Positions 56,025 through 64,000 of a stretch of 64,000 nt of DNA are shown piece after piece. Position 1 is the stretch's first letter. Every line of letters starts with the position of its first letter. The notes below the pieces were generated by a model. It was not told the DNA's origin and did no database searches. It saw nothing but the letters and a program-made list of their open reading frames with translations. Origin of the DNA: Candidatus Nitrotoga arctica (GTDB lineage Bacteria; Pseudomonadota; Gammaproteobacteria; Burkholderiales; Gallionellaceae); assembly GCF_918378365.1 (NCBI RefSeq), contig NZ_OU912926.1:1550001-1614000 (forward strand). The letters run 5' to 3'. A program made the translations under genes and the position numbers.

Positions 56025-56426
56025 GCCATTGTTGATAAAATTCTCGTACAAGGCAAGCGTCTCATGGGTTAATGCGTAAAAAGCTTTTTCGTTCCGCGTA
56101 TTATAAGGTTAAGTCTTATCCTAAGTTTAGGATGACCTGCTACATTATTATAGACTGCATTCATGAGGGAGTCCGACGAATTCGATGCATGCATTCGAAA
56201 GCATGGTGTGATGGTCTTGAGCATTTCTCCTGCATTCTTCGAGCTATGGGTTCAGTTTTATTAAGAAGCTCGTGTTTGAGTTGATTGGGTGCTTAGGTTA
56301 CAATGTGCGCCCTGCTTATTTGGCAAGTTTAAGTAGCAGGAAATTCGCACACTCGTTCATGTTGGGGTGCCTGCAAGGGTCGATTTGACGAGTGGAAGAC
56401 TTTAACCCTTAACATATGGAGTAATT
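56025..56426 (+). promoter_or_regulatory. rpsB promoter and leader
   Basis: TTGAGT (56276-56281), a 17-base spacer and TACAAT (56299-56304) make a strong sigma-70 promoter. About 115 bases of untranslated leader follow before GGAG and the rpsB ATG, long enough for S2 autoregulation, but I did not verify a known leader structure. The left part of the region shows no gene. Confidence 0.65.
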
Positions 56427-57152
56427 ATGGCTGTAATTATGCGTCAAATGCTGGAAGCGGGCGTCCATTTTGGACATCAAACTCGTTATTGGAATCCCAA
56501 AATGGCTCCTTTTATCTTCGGCCATCGCAACAAAATTCATATTATCAATTTAGAAAAAACCGTTGTAATGTATAACGACGCGCTGAAGTTTGTGCGCAAA
56601 ACTGCTGCCAATAAGGGCACGATATTGTTTGTTGCGACTAAGCGTCAAGCGCGTGAAATTATTAAAGAAGAGGCGCTTCGTTGTGGCAGCCCTTTTGTTG
56701 ATCATCGCTGGCTGGGCGGTATGCTCACTAATTTCAAGACGGTACAGCAATCCGTCAAGCGTTTGCATGAACTGGAAGCTATGATGTTGGATAGCGTAGC
56801 CATGGAAAAAATTTCCAAGAAGGAAGGTCTGATGATGCAGCGCGAGTTGGAAAAGCTGGATCGCAGCCTCGGTGGCATCAAGAATATGCAGAATCTGCCT
56901 ACCGCGATTTTTGTGATCGATGTTGGTTACCAAAAGGGTGCCATTGTGGAAGCACAGAAACTGAATATTCCGGTGATTGGCGTGGTAGACACCAACCATA
57001 CGCCACTAGGTGTCGATTATGTTATCCCGGGCAACGACGATTCCAGTCAGGCGATACGCCTGTATGCGCGCGGAATGGCTGACGCAGTGCTGGAAGGGCG
57101 CGAACAGGCGCTTAACGAGATTGTGGCACAAGCCGAAGATCAGGCGGCGTAA
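56427..57152 (+). CDS. rpsB: 30S ribosomal protein S2
   Basis: A 241-residue S2 starting with [22 protein letters not shown] after a 4-residue lead (shown by [15 protein letters not shown]). [14 protein letters not shown] and [20 protein letters not shown] motifs follow. It binds the 30S head-body junction. Start has TATGGAG 8 bases upstream. First gene of the translation-envelope operon. Confidence 0.99.
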   Translation: MAVIMRQMLEAGVHFGHQTRYWNPKMAPFIFGHRNKIHIINLEKTVVMYNDALKFVRKTAANKGTILFVATKRQAREIIKEEALRCGSPFVDHRWLGGMLTNFKTVQQSVKRLHELEAMMLDSVAMEKISKKEGLMMQRELEKLDRSLGGIKNMQNLPTAIFVIDVGYQKGAIVEAQKLNIPVIGVVDTNHTPLGVDYVIPGNDDSSQAIRLYARGMADAVLEGREQALNEIVAQAEDQAA

Positions 57153-57170
57153 GCTTTATTCGTTTGTCCA

Positions 57171-57196
57171 AAAGGGGCGAGAGCCCCTTTTTTTAG
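57171..57196 (+). terminator. Hairpin with T-run between rpsB and tsf
   Basis: AAAGGGGC-GAGA-GCCCCTTT followed by TTTT, 19 bases after the rpsB stop and 24 before tsf. It looks like a partial terminator that lowers tsf relative to rpsB, as known for E. coli. Confidence 0.75.
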
Positions 57197-57219
57197 GTTA
57201 TGTTTTCAAGGAGTGGGAA

Positions 57220-58098
57220 ATGGCGGAAATTACCGCAGGCATGGTAAAAGATTTACGTGAGGCAACTGGTCTCGGCATGATGGATTGCAAGAAGGCGCTA
57301 GTTGAAACGAATGGCGACTTTAAGGCAGCTGAAGAATTTCTACGCATTAAGAGCGGTGCCAAGGCTAGCAAGGCGGCTTCCCGCATAGCAGCTGAGGGTT
57401 TGGTGAGTGCGTTTATCAGTGCTGATGGTAAAGTCGGTGCGCTGGTGGAAGTGAACTGCGAAACTGATTTTATGGCAAAGAATGATGCCTTTATGGCATT
57501 TGCGAGTAATGTGGCGCAAGCCATTGCACAAAATAATCCAAGTGATTCTGAGACTTTGTCCTCAGTGGTATTGGCCAGTGGTGACAGTGTGGAAGACGCG
57601 CGCAAGTCACTCATCATGAAGTTGGGCGAGAATGTCAGTGTGCGTCGTTTCGTGCGTTATAGCACAACGGGTAAAGTGGTAGCTTATTTGCACGGCAGCA
57701 AAATCGGTGTGCTTTTAGATGTCAGCGGTGGTGACGATGCATTGGGTAAAGATTTGGCGATGCACATCGCTGCGAGCAAGCCGGTATGTGTTTCCAAAGA
57801 GCAAGTCTCTCAGGAGTTGCTTGATACTGAACGCAAGGTATACACCGCACAAGCCGCAGAAAGCGGAAAGCCGGCCAATATTATTGAAAAGATGGTGGAT
57901 GGACGTATTGCCAAGTATTTGGCCGAAGTTACTTTATTGGGCCAACCTTTTGTGAAGGATCCCGATATTTTGGTAGAAAAGTTATTGTCCACCCATAACG
58001 TGAAGGTCAATGCGTTCCAGATGTTCGTGGTGGGAGAGGGTATAGAGAAGGCTGTAGTGGATTACGCTGCCGAAGTTGCTGCGGCTGCAAAGATATAA
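57220..58098 (+). CDS. tsf: Elongation factor Ts
   Basis: A 292-residue EF-Ts beginning [27 protein letters not shown], the UBA-like N-domain, with [16 protein letters not shown] (residues ~75-90) and a C-terminal module. It exchanges nucleotide on EF-Tu. ATG 57220 has AAGGAG 9 bases before. Ends 4 bases before pyrH. Confidence 0.99.
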   Translation: MAEITAGMVKDLREATGLGMMDCKKALVETNGDFKAAEEFLRIKSGAKASKAASRIAAEGLVSAFISADGKVGALVEVNCETDFMAKNDAFMAFASNVAQAIAQNNPSDSETLSSVVLASGDSVEDARKSLIMKLGENVSVRRFVRYSTTGKVVAYLHGSKIGVLLDVSGGDDALGKDLAMHIAASKPVCVSKEQVSQELLDTERKVYTAQAAESGKPANIIEKMVDGRIAKYLAEVTLLGQPFVKDPDILVEKLLSTHNVKVNAFQMFVVGEGIEKAVVDYAAEVAAAAKI

Positions 58099-58102
58099 GC
58101 AG

Positions 58103-58825
58103 ATGCCAACTGCTCCAGCATACAAGCGTATCCTGCTCAAACTTTCAGGGGAAGCCCTGATGGGCGATGATAGCTACGGAATTAATCGTGCTGTGATTGA
58201 GCGCATTGTTAGCGAAATTGGCGAGGTGGTTGGACTGGGCGTACAGGTGGCGGTGGTGATCGGCGGTGGCAATATCTTCCGCGGAGTTGCGCCTGCCGCT
58301 GCCGGGATGGATCGCGCCACCGCCGACTATATGGGAATGTTGGCTACCGTTATGAACGCCATGGCCTTGCAGGATGCGATGAAACGCTTCGGTTTGGATT
58401 GTCGGGTGCAGTCGGCCCTCAACCTGGAACAAGTGGCTGAACCATTTATACGAGGCAAGGCATTGCGCTACCTGGAGGATGGCAAAGTGGTGATATTTGC
58501 TGCCGGGACTGGTAATCCATTCTTCACCACCGATACCGCGGCCGCCTTACGCGGCGTGGAAATGGATGCGGAAGTTGTCATTAAGGCGACCAAGGTGGAC
58601 GGCGTATATACTGCCGACCCGAAACTGGATCCCGCCGCTATTCGCTATCAGAAATTGAGTTTTGATGAAGCGATTAACAAAAACCTTAAGGTAATGGATG
58701 CCACTGCATTGACCCTGTGCCGTGATCAGAGCTTACCGATCATCGTATTCAGCATCTTCAAGCATAACGCGCTGAAGCGCGTAGTGATGGGGCAGGATGA
58801 AGGGACGCTGGTACACTGTAACTGA
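58103..58825 (+). CDS. pyrH: Uridylate kinase
   Basis: A 240-residue UMP kinase: [16 protein letters not shown] at the start, [28 protein letters not shown] and [10 protein letters not shown]. It makes UDP from UMP and is feedback-controlled by UTP. ATG 58103 is chosen as the family N-terminus; it begins 4 bases after tsf stop. Confidence 0.99.
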   Translation: MPTAPAYKRILLKLSGEALMGDDSYGINRAVIERIVSEIGEVVGLGVQVAVVIGGGNIFRGVAPAAAGMDRATADYMGMLATVMNAMALQDAMKRFGLDCRVQSALNLEQVAEPFIRGKALRYLEDGKVVIFAAGTGNPFFTTDTAAALRGVEMDAEVVIKATKVDGVYTADPKLDPAAIRYQKLSFDEAINKNLKVMDATALTLCRDQSLPIIVFSIFKHNALKRVVMGQDEGTLVHCN

Positions 58826-58840
58826 TGGAGGATAAATGTA

Positions 58841-59398
58841 ATGATTTCTGATATCAAAAAAAATGCTGAACAAAAGATGAATAAGACGCTGGAAACGCTT
58901 AAGGTGGATTTCGGCAAGATTCGTACTGGTAGGGCACACACAGGTATTCTGGATCATGTGACCGTAGATTATTACGGTAGTCCTACGTTGATTAGCCAAG
59001 TTGCTAATGTGACTTTGATTGATGCACGTACCATCGGGGTACAACCGTGGGAAAAAAATATGATTGCAGCGGTGGAAAAAGCGATACGCGACGCTGATTT
59101 GGGACTGAACCCGGCGACCAATGGGGATCTAATCCGCGTACCAACGCCAATGTTGACCGAAGAGCGTCGTCGCGATTTGATCAAGGTAGTACGTAGTGAG
59201 TCGGAGAACGCTAAGGTGGCTATACGCAACGTACGTCGCGATGCCAACGAGCATCTTAAAAAGTTGCTCAAGGATAAAGAAATCGGTGAAGATGATGAAC
59301 GCCGTGGGCAGGACGAGGTGCAGAAACTTACGGATCATTTCGTAGTAGAAATAGACAAGTCGCTGCAAATAAAAGAAATTGACCTGATGGCAGTTTAA
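58841..59398 (+). CDS. frr: Ribosome recycling factor
   Basis: A 185-residue [61 protein letters not shown] and [13 protein letters not shown], all standard. It splits post-termination ribosomes with EF-G. GGAGG lies 8-12 bases before the ATG. Follows pyrH by 15 bases. Confidence 0.99.
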   Translation: MISDIKKNAEQKMNKTLETLKVDFGKIRTGRAHTGILDHVTVDYYGSPTLISQVANVTLIDARTIGVQPWEKNMIAAVEKAIRDADLGLNPATNGDLIRVPTPMLTEERRRDLIKVVRSESENAKVAIRNVRRDANEHLKKLLKDKEIGEDDERRGQDEVQKLTDHFVVEIDKSLQIKEIDLMAV

Positions 59399-59501
59399 CT
59401 GCACTGCATATGGATTTGTTTTCCATGAGAAAGCGAGCGTATTGCTTGCTTGTGCGACCAACAGGGTCGCTGTCCTCGCGAGATTGCTTCAGAGGTTCTT
59501 G

Positions 59502-60281
59502 ATGGCGTTATTTCAAAGTCCCACTCGCTCCGTCCCGACTATACCTCAAGTGCCACGCCATATTGCCATCATCATGGATGGTAATGGTCGCTGGGCAAAG
59601 CAACGCTATTTGCCACGTATTGCCGGACATCAGCGCGGTGTGGAAACGGTACGCGAGATCGTGAAAGCCTGCCGTGAACTGGGGATCGAATACCTGACCC
59701 TGTTTGCCTTTAGTAGCGAGAATTGGCGCCGACCGGCAGACGAAGTTTCCTTTCTGATGCAATTATTCCTGAAAATGCTTGAACGTGAAGTATCCAAGTT
59801 GCACGAAAATGATATTCGGCTAAAAATAATTGGTGACCGTAACCGTTTTGATGCCAATCTTAATCAACGCATTTTGGACGCAGAACAATTGACTGCAGGC
59901 AATGTTAGCTTAACGCTTACTGTTGCTGCTGACTACGGTGGACGCTGGGATATTATGCAAGCCATGCAGAAGATGCTGCAAGCGCGTCCTGATCTGGTTA
60001 GCGGTTTTAATGAAGAAGACCTGGAAGCATACCTTTCCATGCATTATGCGCCGGAGCCAGATTTGTTTATCCGTACGGGAGGCGAGCAACGCATCAGCAA
60101 TTTCCTGCTGTGGCAACTGGCTTATACCGAGTTATATTTTACCGATACGCTATGGCCAGCCTTTGATGGCGAAGCATTAAAATTGGCTATCCAGTCCTAC
60201 TATGCCCGGGAGCGTCGCTTCGGCCGAACCAGTGAACAAGTTCGGAGCGAGCGGATGCAGGATGGAAAAATTAATGCTTAA
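59502..60281 (+). CDS. uppS: Undecaprenyl diphosphate synthase (isoprenyl transferase)
   Basis: A 259-residue cis-prenyltransferase: HIAIIMDGNGRWAKQR (first Asp is catalytic), HQRGVETVREIV, LFAFSSENWRRP and DLFIRTGGEQRISNFLLWQ. It makes the C55 lipid carrier for peptidoglycan. ATG 59502 follows AGAGG by 6 bases; the frame is open further up but lacks a signal there. The end overlaps cdsA by 20 bases. Confidence 0.98.
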   Translation: MALFQSPTRSVPTIPQVPRHIAIIMDGNGRWAKQRYLPRIAGHQRGVETVREIVKACRELGIEYLTLFAFSSENWRRPADEVSFLMQLFLKMLEREVSKLHENDIRLKIIGDRNRFDANLNQRILDAEQLTAGNVSLTLTVAADYGGRWDIMQAMQKMLQARPDLVSGFNEEDLEAYLSMHYAPEPDLFIRTGGEQRISNFLLWQLAYTELYFTDTLWPAFDGEALKLAIQSYYARERRFGRTSEQVRSERMQDGKINA

Positions 60282-61095
60282 GCAGCGGGTGATTACAGCC
60301 GTGATCCTGCTGGTGCTGTTCTTGTTAGCGCTGTTTTTATTGCCCACTTTGGGGTGGGCTGCGCTGGTAGTTATCATGGTGATGCAAGGTTCATTGGAAT
60401 GGGCGCGCTTATCCAGGCTGTCCAGGAAGACTGTTAGTGTTTATTTGGGGCTGACTCTGGCTTTGATCCTTGGTATCGTTTGGCTTGATACGCAATATCC
60501 CGGACAGCTTGAGTCATTGCATATGCTGATATATGGTATGTCGGCATTGCTATGGTTAATTATGGTGCCACTTTGGCTTATGGCTCGTTGGCACGTGCGT
60601 CAACCGCTGTTGATGATGCTAACTGGTTGGGTACTATTGATTCCGACTGGTTTGGCGATGATGGACTTGCGTATACAAAATCCCTGGTGGCTATTGGGAG
60701 TGATTGGACTAGTATGGGTGGCAGACATCGCTGCTTATTTCAGCGGACGCAAATTTGGCAAGAACAAGCTTGCGCCCAATATTAGTCCGGGTAAGACTTG
60801 GGAAGGAGTATTCGGCGCACTGCTCGGAGTTACCGCGTATGTGTTGCTTATTGTTTGGACAAGCGACCTTTCCACAAACTACGAAGCGCTGCTCGGTATG
60901 TTAATAGCGTCCTGGGGATGGGTGGGACTGGCAGTGATCGGTGATTTGTTCGAGTCGGCTATTAAACGCCAAGCTGGGGTTAAGGACAGCGGCACATTGC
61001 TTCCCGGCCATGGTGGCCTGCTGGATCGCATTGATGCTCTGACCTCAACTTTGCCATTGGCTGCAATGGTGATTCTGCTCCAAAGGGTGGTATGA
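60262..61095 (+). CDS. cdsA: Phosphatidate cytidylyltransferase
   Basis: A 277-residue multi-spanning membrane enzyme with the CDS signature near the C-terminus ([20 protein letters not shown], residues ~230-250, then LLDRIDAL). It makes CDP-diacylglycerol. ATG 60262 lies in the end of uppS; ATG 60274 four codons on is equally possible. Its stop overlaps dxr by ATGA. Confidence 0.97.
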   Translation: MEKLMLKQRVITAVILLVLFLLALFLLPTLGWAALVVIMVMQGSLEWARLSRLSRKTVSVYLGLTLALILGIVWLDTQYPGQLESLHMLIYGMSALLWLIMVPLWLMARWHVRQPLLMMLTGWVLLIPTGLAMMDLRIQNPWWLLGVIGLVWVADIAAYFSGRKFGKNKLAPNISPGKTWEGVFGALLGVTAYVLLIVWTSDLSTNYEALLGMLIASWGWVGLAVIGDLFESAIKRQAGVKDSGTLLPGHGGLLDRIDALTSTLPLAAMVILLQRVV

Positions 61096-62303
61096 AAAGC
61101 ATAAGCCATCTCACCATACTGGGTTCCACGGGCAGCATAGGTACCAGCACCTTGGATGTCGTGGCGCGTCACCCTGGGCGCTACCGTATCGTGGCACTCA
61201 CTGCACAGTGTCAAGACAATATTCTGTTTGAGCAATGTCTCCGTTTTGCGCCACGCTACGCTGTGTTGTTGGACGAGGGGGCAGCCATGCGTCTGGCGCA
61301 GCGTGTCGCCGTAGCTGGCTTGGATGTTGAAGTTTTATGGGGTGCCGCAGCGCTGGAGCGGGTTGCGTCATTGCCGCAGGTGGATACGGTAATGGCTGCT
61401 ATTGTCGGTGCAGCAGGGTTGCGTCCTACGCTGGCTGCTGCACGCGCGGGCAAGAAAATTCTGCTGGCGAACAAGGAAGCACTGGTAATGGCGGGACGAG
61501 TGTTCATGGATTTGGTGCAGAAACATGGCGCTACGCTGTTGCCCATTGACAGTGAGCATAACGCCATCTTTCAGGCTTTGCCCCATGATTATTCCCGTCA
61601 TCACACGGATAGTTTAACTGCCAGCGGGGTAAGTAAAATTCTGCTCACTGCATCTGGCGGTCCTTTTCTCAACACTACTTTGTCTGAATTAAAACACGTC
61701 ACGCCTGAACAAGCGTGTGCACACCCTAATTGGATAATGGGACGCAAGATTTCGGTCGATTCCGCTACCATGATAAACAAGGGGCTGGAAGTCATTGAGG
61801 CACACTGGTTGTTTAACGCGCCAGCCGATGCGATTCAGGTAGTGGTGCATCCGCAAAGCATTATTCATTCGCTGGTGCAATATGTGGACGGTTCGGTACT
61901 GGCGCAGCTGGGCAACCCGGACATGCGCATTCCGATCGCATATGCGTTGGCTTACCCGGAACGCATTGAAACGGGTGTTGAACCGCTGGATCTGCTCAAG
62001 ATAGCTACTCTCGATTTTGTCGCGTCGGACTTTATGCGTTTCCCAGGCTTGGCTCTGGCCTATCAAGCTTTGCGCGCCGGCGGTACAGCACCTACCGTGC
62101 TCAATGCGGCCAATGAAGTAGCCGTGGTCGCATTCCTAAACAAACAGATTCCTTTTCTTGCCATTCCCCGTTTGATAGAAGATGTACTAGCTGACTTGCC
62201 GGTAACCACGGTTAACACGCTGGAGGATGTGTTAAGTGCGGATGCCGGTGCGCGCGTAGTAGCAAATGAATTATTAATAAAAAGTACGATTTGTTTTTCA
62301 TGA
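61092..62303 (+). CDS. dxr: 1-deoxy-D-xylulose 5-phosphate reductoisomerase
   Basis: A 403-residue [21 protein letters not shown] (NADPH site), [32 protein letters not shown] and [20 protein letters not shown] region (shown by [13 protein letters not shown]). It commits carbon to the MEP isoprenoid pathway, which also supplies farnesyl diphosphate to uppS and hpnD. Overlaps cdsA (ATGA) and rseP (ATGA). Confidence 0.99.
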   Translation: MKSISHLTILGSTGSIGTSTLDVVARHPGRYRIVALTAQCQDNILFEQCLRFAPRYAVLLDEGAAMRLAQRVAVAGLDVEVLWGAAALERVASLPQVDTVMAAIVGAAGLRPTLAAARAGKKILLANKEALVMAGRVFMDLVQKHGATLLPIDSEHNAIFQALPHDYSRHHTDSLTASGVSKILLTASGGPFLNTTLSELKHVTPEQACAHPNWIMGRKISVDSATMINKGLEVIEAHWLFNAPADAIQVVVHPQSIIHSLVQYVDGSVLAQLGNPDMRIPIAYALAYPERIETGVEPLDLLKIATLDFVASDFMRFPGLALAYQALRAGGTAPTVLNAANEVAVVAFLNKQIPFLAIPRLIEDVLADLPVTTVNTLEDVLSADAGARVVANELLIKSTICFS

Positions 62304-63652
62304 TCACACTACTGGCTTTCATTGCGGCTATAGCGATACTCGTAGTGATCCATGAGATGGGGCACTACTGGGTAGCACGATTGTGCGGAGTGAAAGTATT
62401 GCGTTTTTCAGTTGGTTTCGGCAAGACAATTTATACCAAACGCTTTGCAAATAGCGAGACAGATTGGGTGATCTCCGCCATTCCCTTAGGCGGTTATGTC
62501 AAGATGCTGGATGAGCGTGAAGGTAAAGTAGCAGCGCATGAGCTGCATCTTGCATTTAATCGTAAACCTGTGCTGCAGCGCATGGCTATCGTGGTGGCGG
62601 GGCCGGTGGCCAATCTACTACTGGCTATTTTATTATTCTGGGCGTTATTCATCTATGGCGTGCCGAGCCTTAAACCTATGCTGGGCAAAGTATTACCGAA
62701 TACCCCTGCAGCAACAGCATCCTTGCAAGCGCAGGAAACCATCGTCAGCATTAATGAGCAAGCCATTCCGAGCTGGGAGCAAGTGAGCTGGGTATTATTG
62801 GATCTCGCTCTGCAAGGTGCTACCGAAGCACGCATAGAAGCGCGCACTGCCCAAGGAGAAATAGTCCGGCATGCGCTCAATCTGAAAGCCCTCACTCCGG
62901 ATGATATGGATGAAAATTTTTTGCACTCTCTCGGTTTACAACCTTATCAGCCGTTGGTACGCCCCGTCATCGGAAAGTTGGTAGAAGGTGGGGTTGCCCA
63001 ACGTGCAGGACTACTCCCAAATGATAAAGTTCTGCGAGTAGATAGCCAGAGTATCGAAGATTGGAAAGACTTGGTGAAGGCAGTGCGCGGTCATCCGGGA
63101 CAGCTACTGAAGTTGGAAATTGAACGAAGTGACACGCTACGGGTTGTTAATCTCACGCCTGAAGCAACCAGCGAAGCAAATATAACGGTAGGCAAGATTG
63201 GAGTTGCTCCGTACATAGATCGGCGTGAGTTCGACGCATTGTTGACTATAGTGCGTTATGCGCCGCTTGCAGCATTCGGGCATGCCGTACGAAAGACTTG
63301 GGAAATTGCCAAGATGAGTTTGAAATCGTTGGGTAAAATGGTCATAGGCGAAATGTCGCTGAAAAATCTGAGCGGGCCAATTACCATTGCCGATTATGCT
63401 GGACAGTCAGCACAGATGGGTATGGTTGCATACCTGAATTTCCTGGCGCTGATCAGTATTAGCCTCGGAGTGTTGAATTTGCTGCCTATCCCCTTATTAG
63501 ATGGTGGGCATTTGCTGTATTATATGGCCGAGTTAATTAAAGGCAGTCCGATGTCCGAGAAGGCTTGGGGGGCAGGGCAGAAAATTGGTATTGTGCTGCT
63601 CGTTACCTTGATGGCTCTCGCGTTGTTTAACGACTTTAGCCGCGTATTTTAG
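62300..63652 (+). CDS. rseP: Site-2 intramembrane protease RseP
   Basis: A 450-residue membrane zinc protease: [19 protein letters not shown] holds HExxH (residues ~17-21), two PDZ domains lie at residues ~115-190 and 205-290, and [16 protein letters not shown] gives the third ligand (LDG). It cleaves RseA-type anti-sigma factors in the membrane. ATG 62300 overlaps the dxr stop. Followed by bamA after 13 bases. Confidence 0.98.
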   Translation: MITLLAFIAAIAILVVIHEMGHYWVARLCGVKVLRFSVGFGKTIYTKRFANSETDWVISAIPLGGYVKMLDEREGKVAAHELHLAFNRKPVLQRMAIVVAGPVANLLLAILLFWALFIYGVPSLKPMLGKVLPNTPAATASLQAQETIVSINEQAIPSWEQVSWVLLDLALQGATEARIEARTAQGEIVRHALNLKALTPDDMDENFLHSLGLQPYQPLVRPVIGKLVEGGVAQRAGLLPNDKVLRVDSQSIEDWKDLVKAVRGHPGQLLKLEIERSDTLRVVNLTPEATSEANITVGKIGVAPYIDRREFDALLTIVRYAPLAAFGHAVRKTWEIAKMSLKSLGKMVIGEMSLKNLSGPITIADYAGQSAQMGMVAYLNFLALISISLGVLNLLPIPLLDGGHLLYYMAELIKGSPMSEKAWGAGQKIGIVLLVTLMALALFNDFSRVF

Positions 63653-63665
63653 GTTGAAATAATAC

Positions 63666-64000
63666 ATGAAATTGAAAAATCTAGCGGGGCTTATCCCGCT
63701 GTTGTACGCCACGTCCGCCATAGCCATCGAACCTTTTGTGGTTAAGGATATTCGTGTAGAAGGTATACAGCGTACTGAGCCAGGCACTGTATTCAGCTAT
63801 TTACCGGTCAAGGTCGGTGACAAACTGGATGATGAACATGCTGCTGCGGCAATCCGTGCATTGTTCGCCACTGGTTTTTTCAAGGATGTGCGCCTTGAAA
63901 TGCAACAGGGAGTGTTAATTGTCCTGGTGCGCGAACGTCCGTCCATCGCCAGCATTGAAATTAACGGAGTGAAGGACTTTCCGAAAGATACGCTGCGCGA
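63666..64000 (+). CDS. bamA: Outer membrane assembly protein BamA, 5' part (runs off right edge)
   Basis: The frame from ATG 63666 is open to the edge (111 codons). A signal peptide (LAGLIPLLYATSAIA, cleavage near residue 20) precedes the first POTRA domain: FVVKDIRVEGIQRTEPGTVF, KVGDKLDDEHAAAAIRALFATGFFKDV, then IEINGVKDFPKDTL of the next one. BamA inserts beta-barrels into the outer membrane. Position after rseP is the standard order. Confidence 0.97.
   Translation, partial: MKLKNLAGLIPLLYATSAIAIEPFVVKDIRVEGIQRTEPGTVFSYLPVKVGDKLDDEHAAAAIRALFATGFFKDVRLEMQQGVLIVLVRERPSIASIEINGVKDFPKDTLR

Noticed and set aside
56072..56284. 70-codon plus frame upstream of rpsB
   Set aside because: No ribosome binding site, no family pattern, and it runs into the rpsB promoter.

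Overview
The window reads as chromosome of a Gram-negative betaproteobacterium. The gene order rpsB-tsf-pyrH-frr-uppS-cdsA-dxr-rseP-bamA, the hpnCDE squalene genes, a SoxC-type sulfane dehydrogenase, a large single-chain PurL and the msrB-yciB-yciI-bolA-PPIase string point to Nitrosomonadales/Gallionellaceae-like bacteria. That placement is inference from gene content; no rRNA is present.

Layout. 1-605 is the 5' part of soxC on the minus strand, running off the left edge. 897-4036 holds hpnC, hpnD and hpnE (minus), followed by fabI. 5079-5303 is debris of an IS481-type transposase, then a Sel1-repeat protein. 6214-6864 has no protein gene but probably carries a piece of a group II intron. 6865-17493 is an accessory-looking block: a very large SEC-C/TPR/glycosyltransferase/sulfotransferase/glycosyltransferase fusion, an AT-rich DUF924 gene, yebC, and a plus-strand cluster of two lipoproteins, a small unknown protein and a GMC oxidoreductase fused to a DUF1080-like domain. 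17917-21551 is a methionine unit: metE with a FolB-like gene overlapping its end, and divergent metR. 21671-25058 is an ArsR-led cluster of SRPBCC, VOC and GFA proteins. An HD-GYP protein and RecQ follow.

28938-42578 is the most mosaic part. It contains a DUF2281 antitoxin-like gene with a broken partner, a BRO-N fragment, an SDR/SPW/VKOR-like membrane fusion with a CBS protein, a Ku-LigD end-joining operon in which ligD is split at an A9 run, a YihY protein, a VRR-NUC pseudogene, umuDC, and a three-gene cassette of HigB-like toxin, HigA-ImmA/IrrE fusion and beta-family protein with its own promoter flanked by two matching dyads. Of everything here, this cassette is the best candidate for an undescribed system.

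42803-64000 returns to housekeeping: ppsA, a SpeE-like methyltransferase-fold protein, NAD(P)HX dehydratase, purL, a parvulin/BolA/YciI/YciB/MsrB operon, bcp-phoH, and then the translation/envelope operon from rpsB to bamA, where neighbouring genes overlap by ATGA. The window ends inside bamA.

The DNA repair genes (ku, ligD, umuDC, recQ, VRR-NUC remnant) lie among remnants of mobile or toxin-antitoxin genes, so 28-43 kb looks like a hot spot for gain and loss. No tRNA, rRNA, CRISPR array or complete insertion sequence was found.
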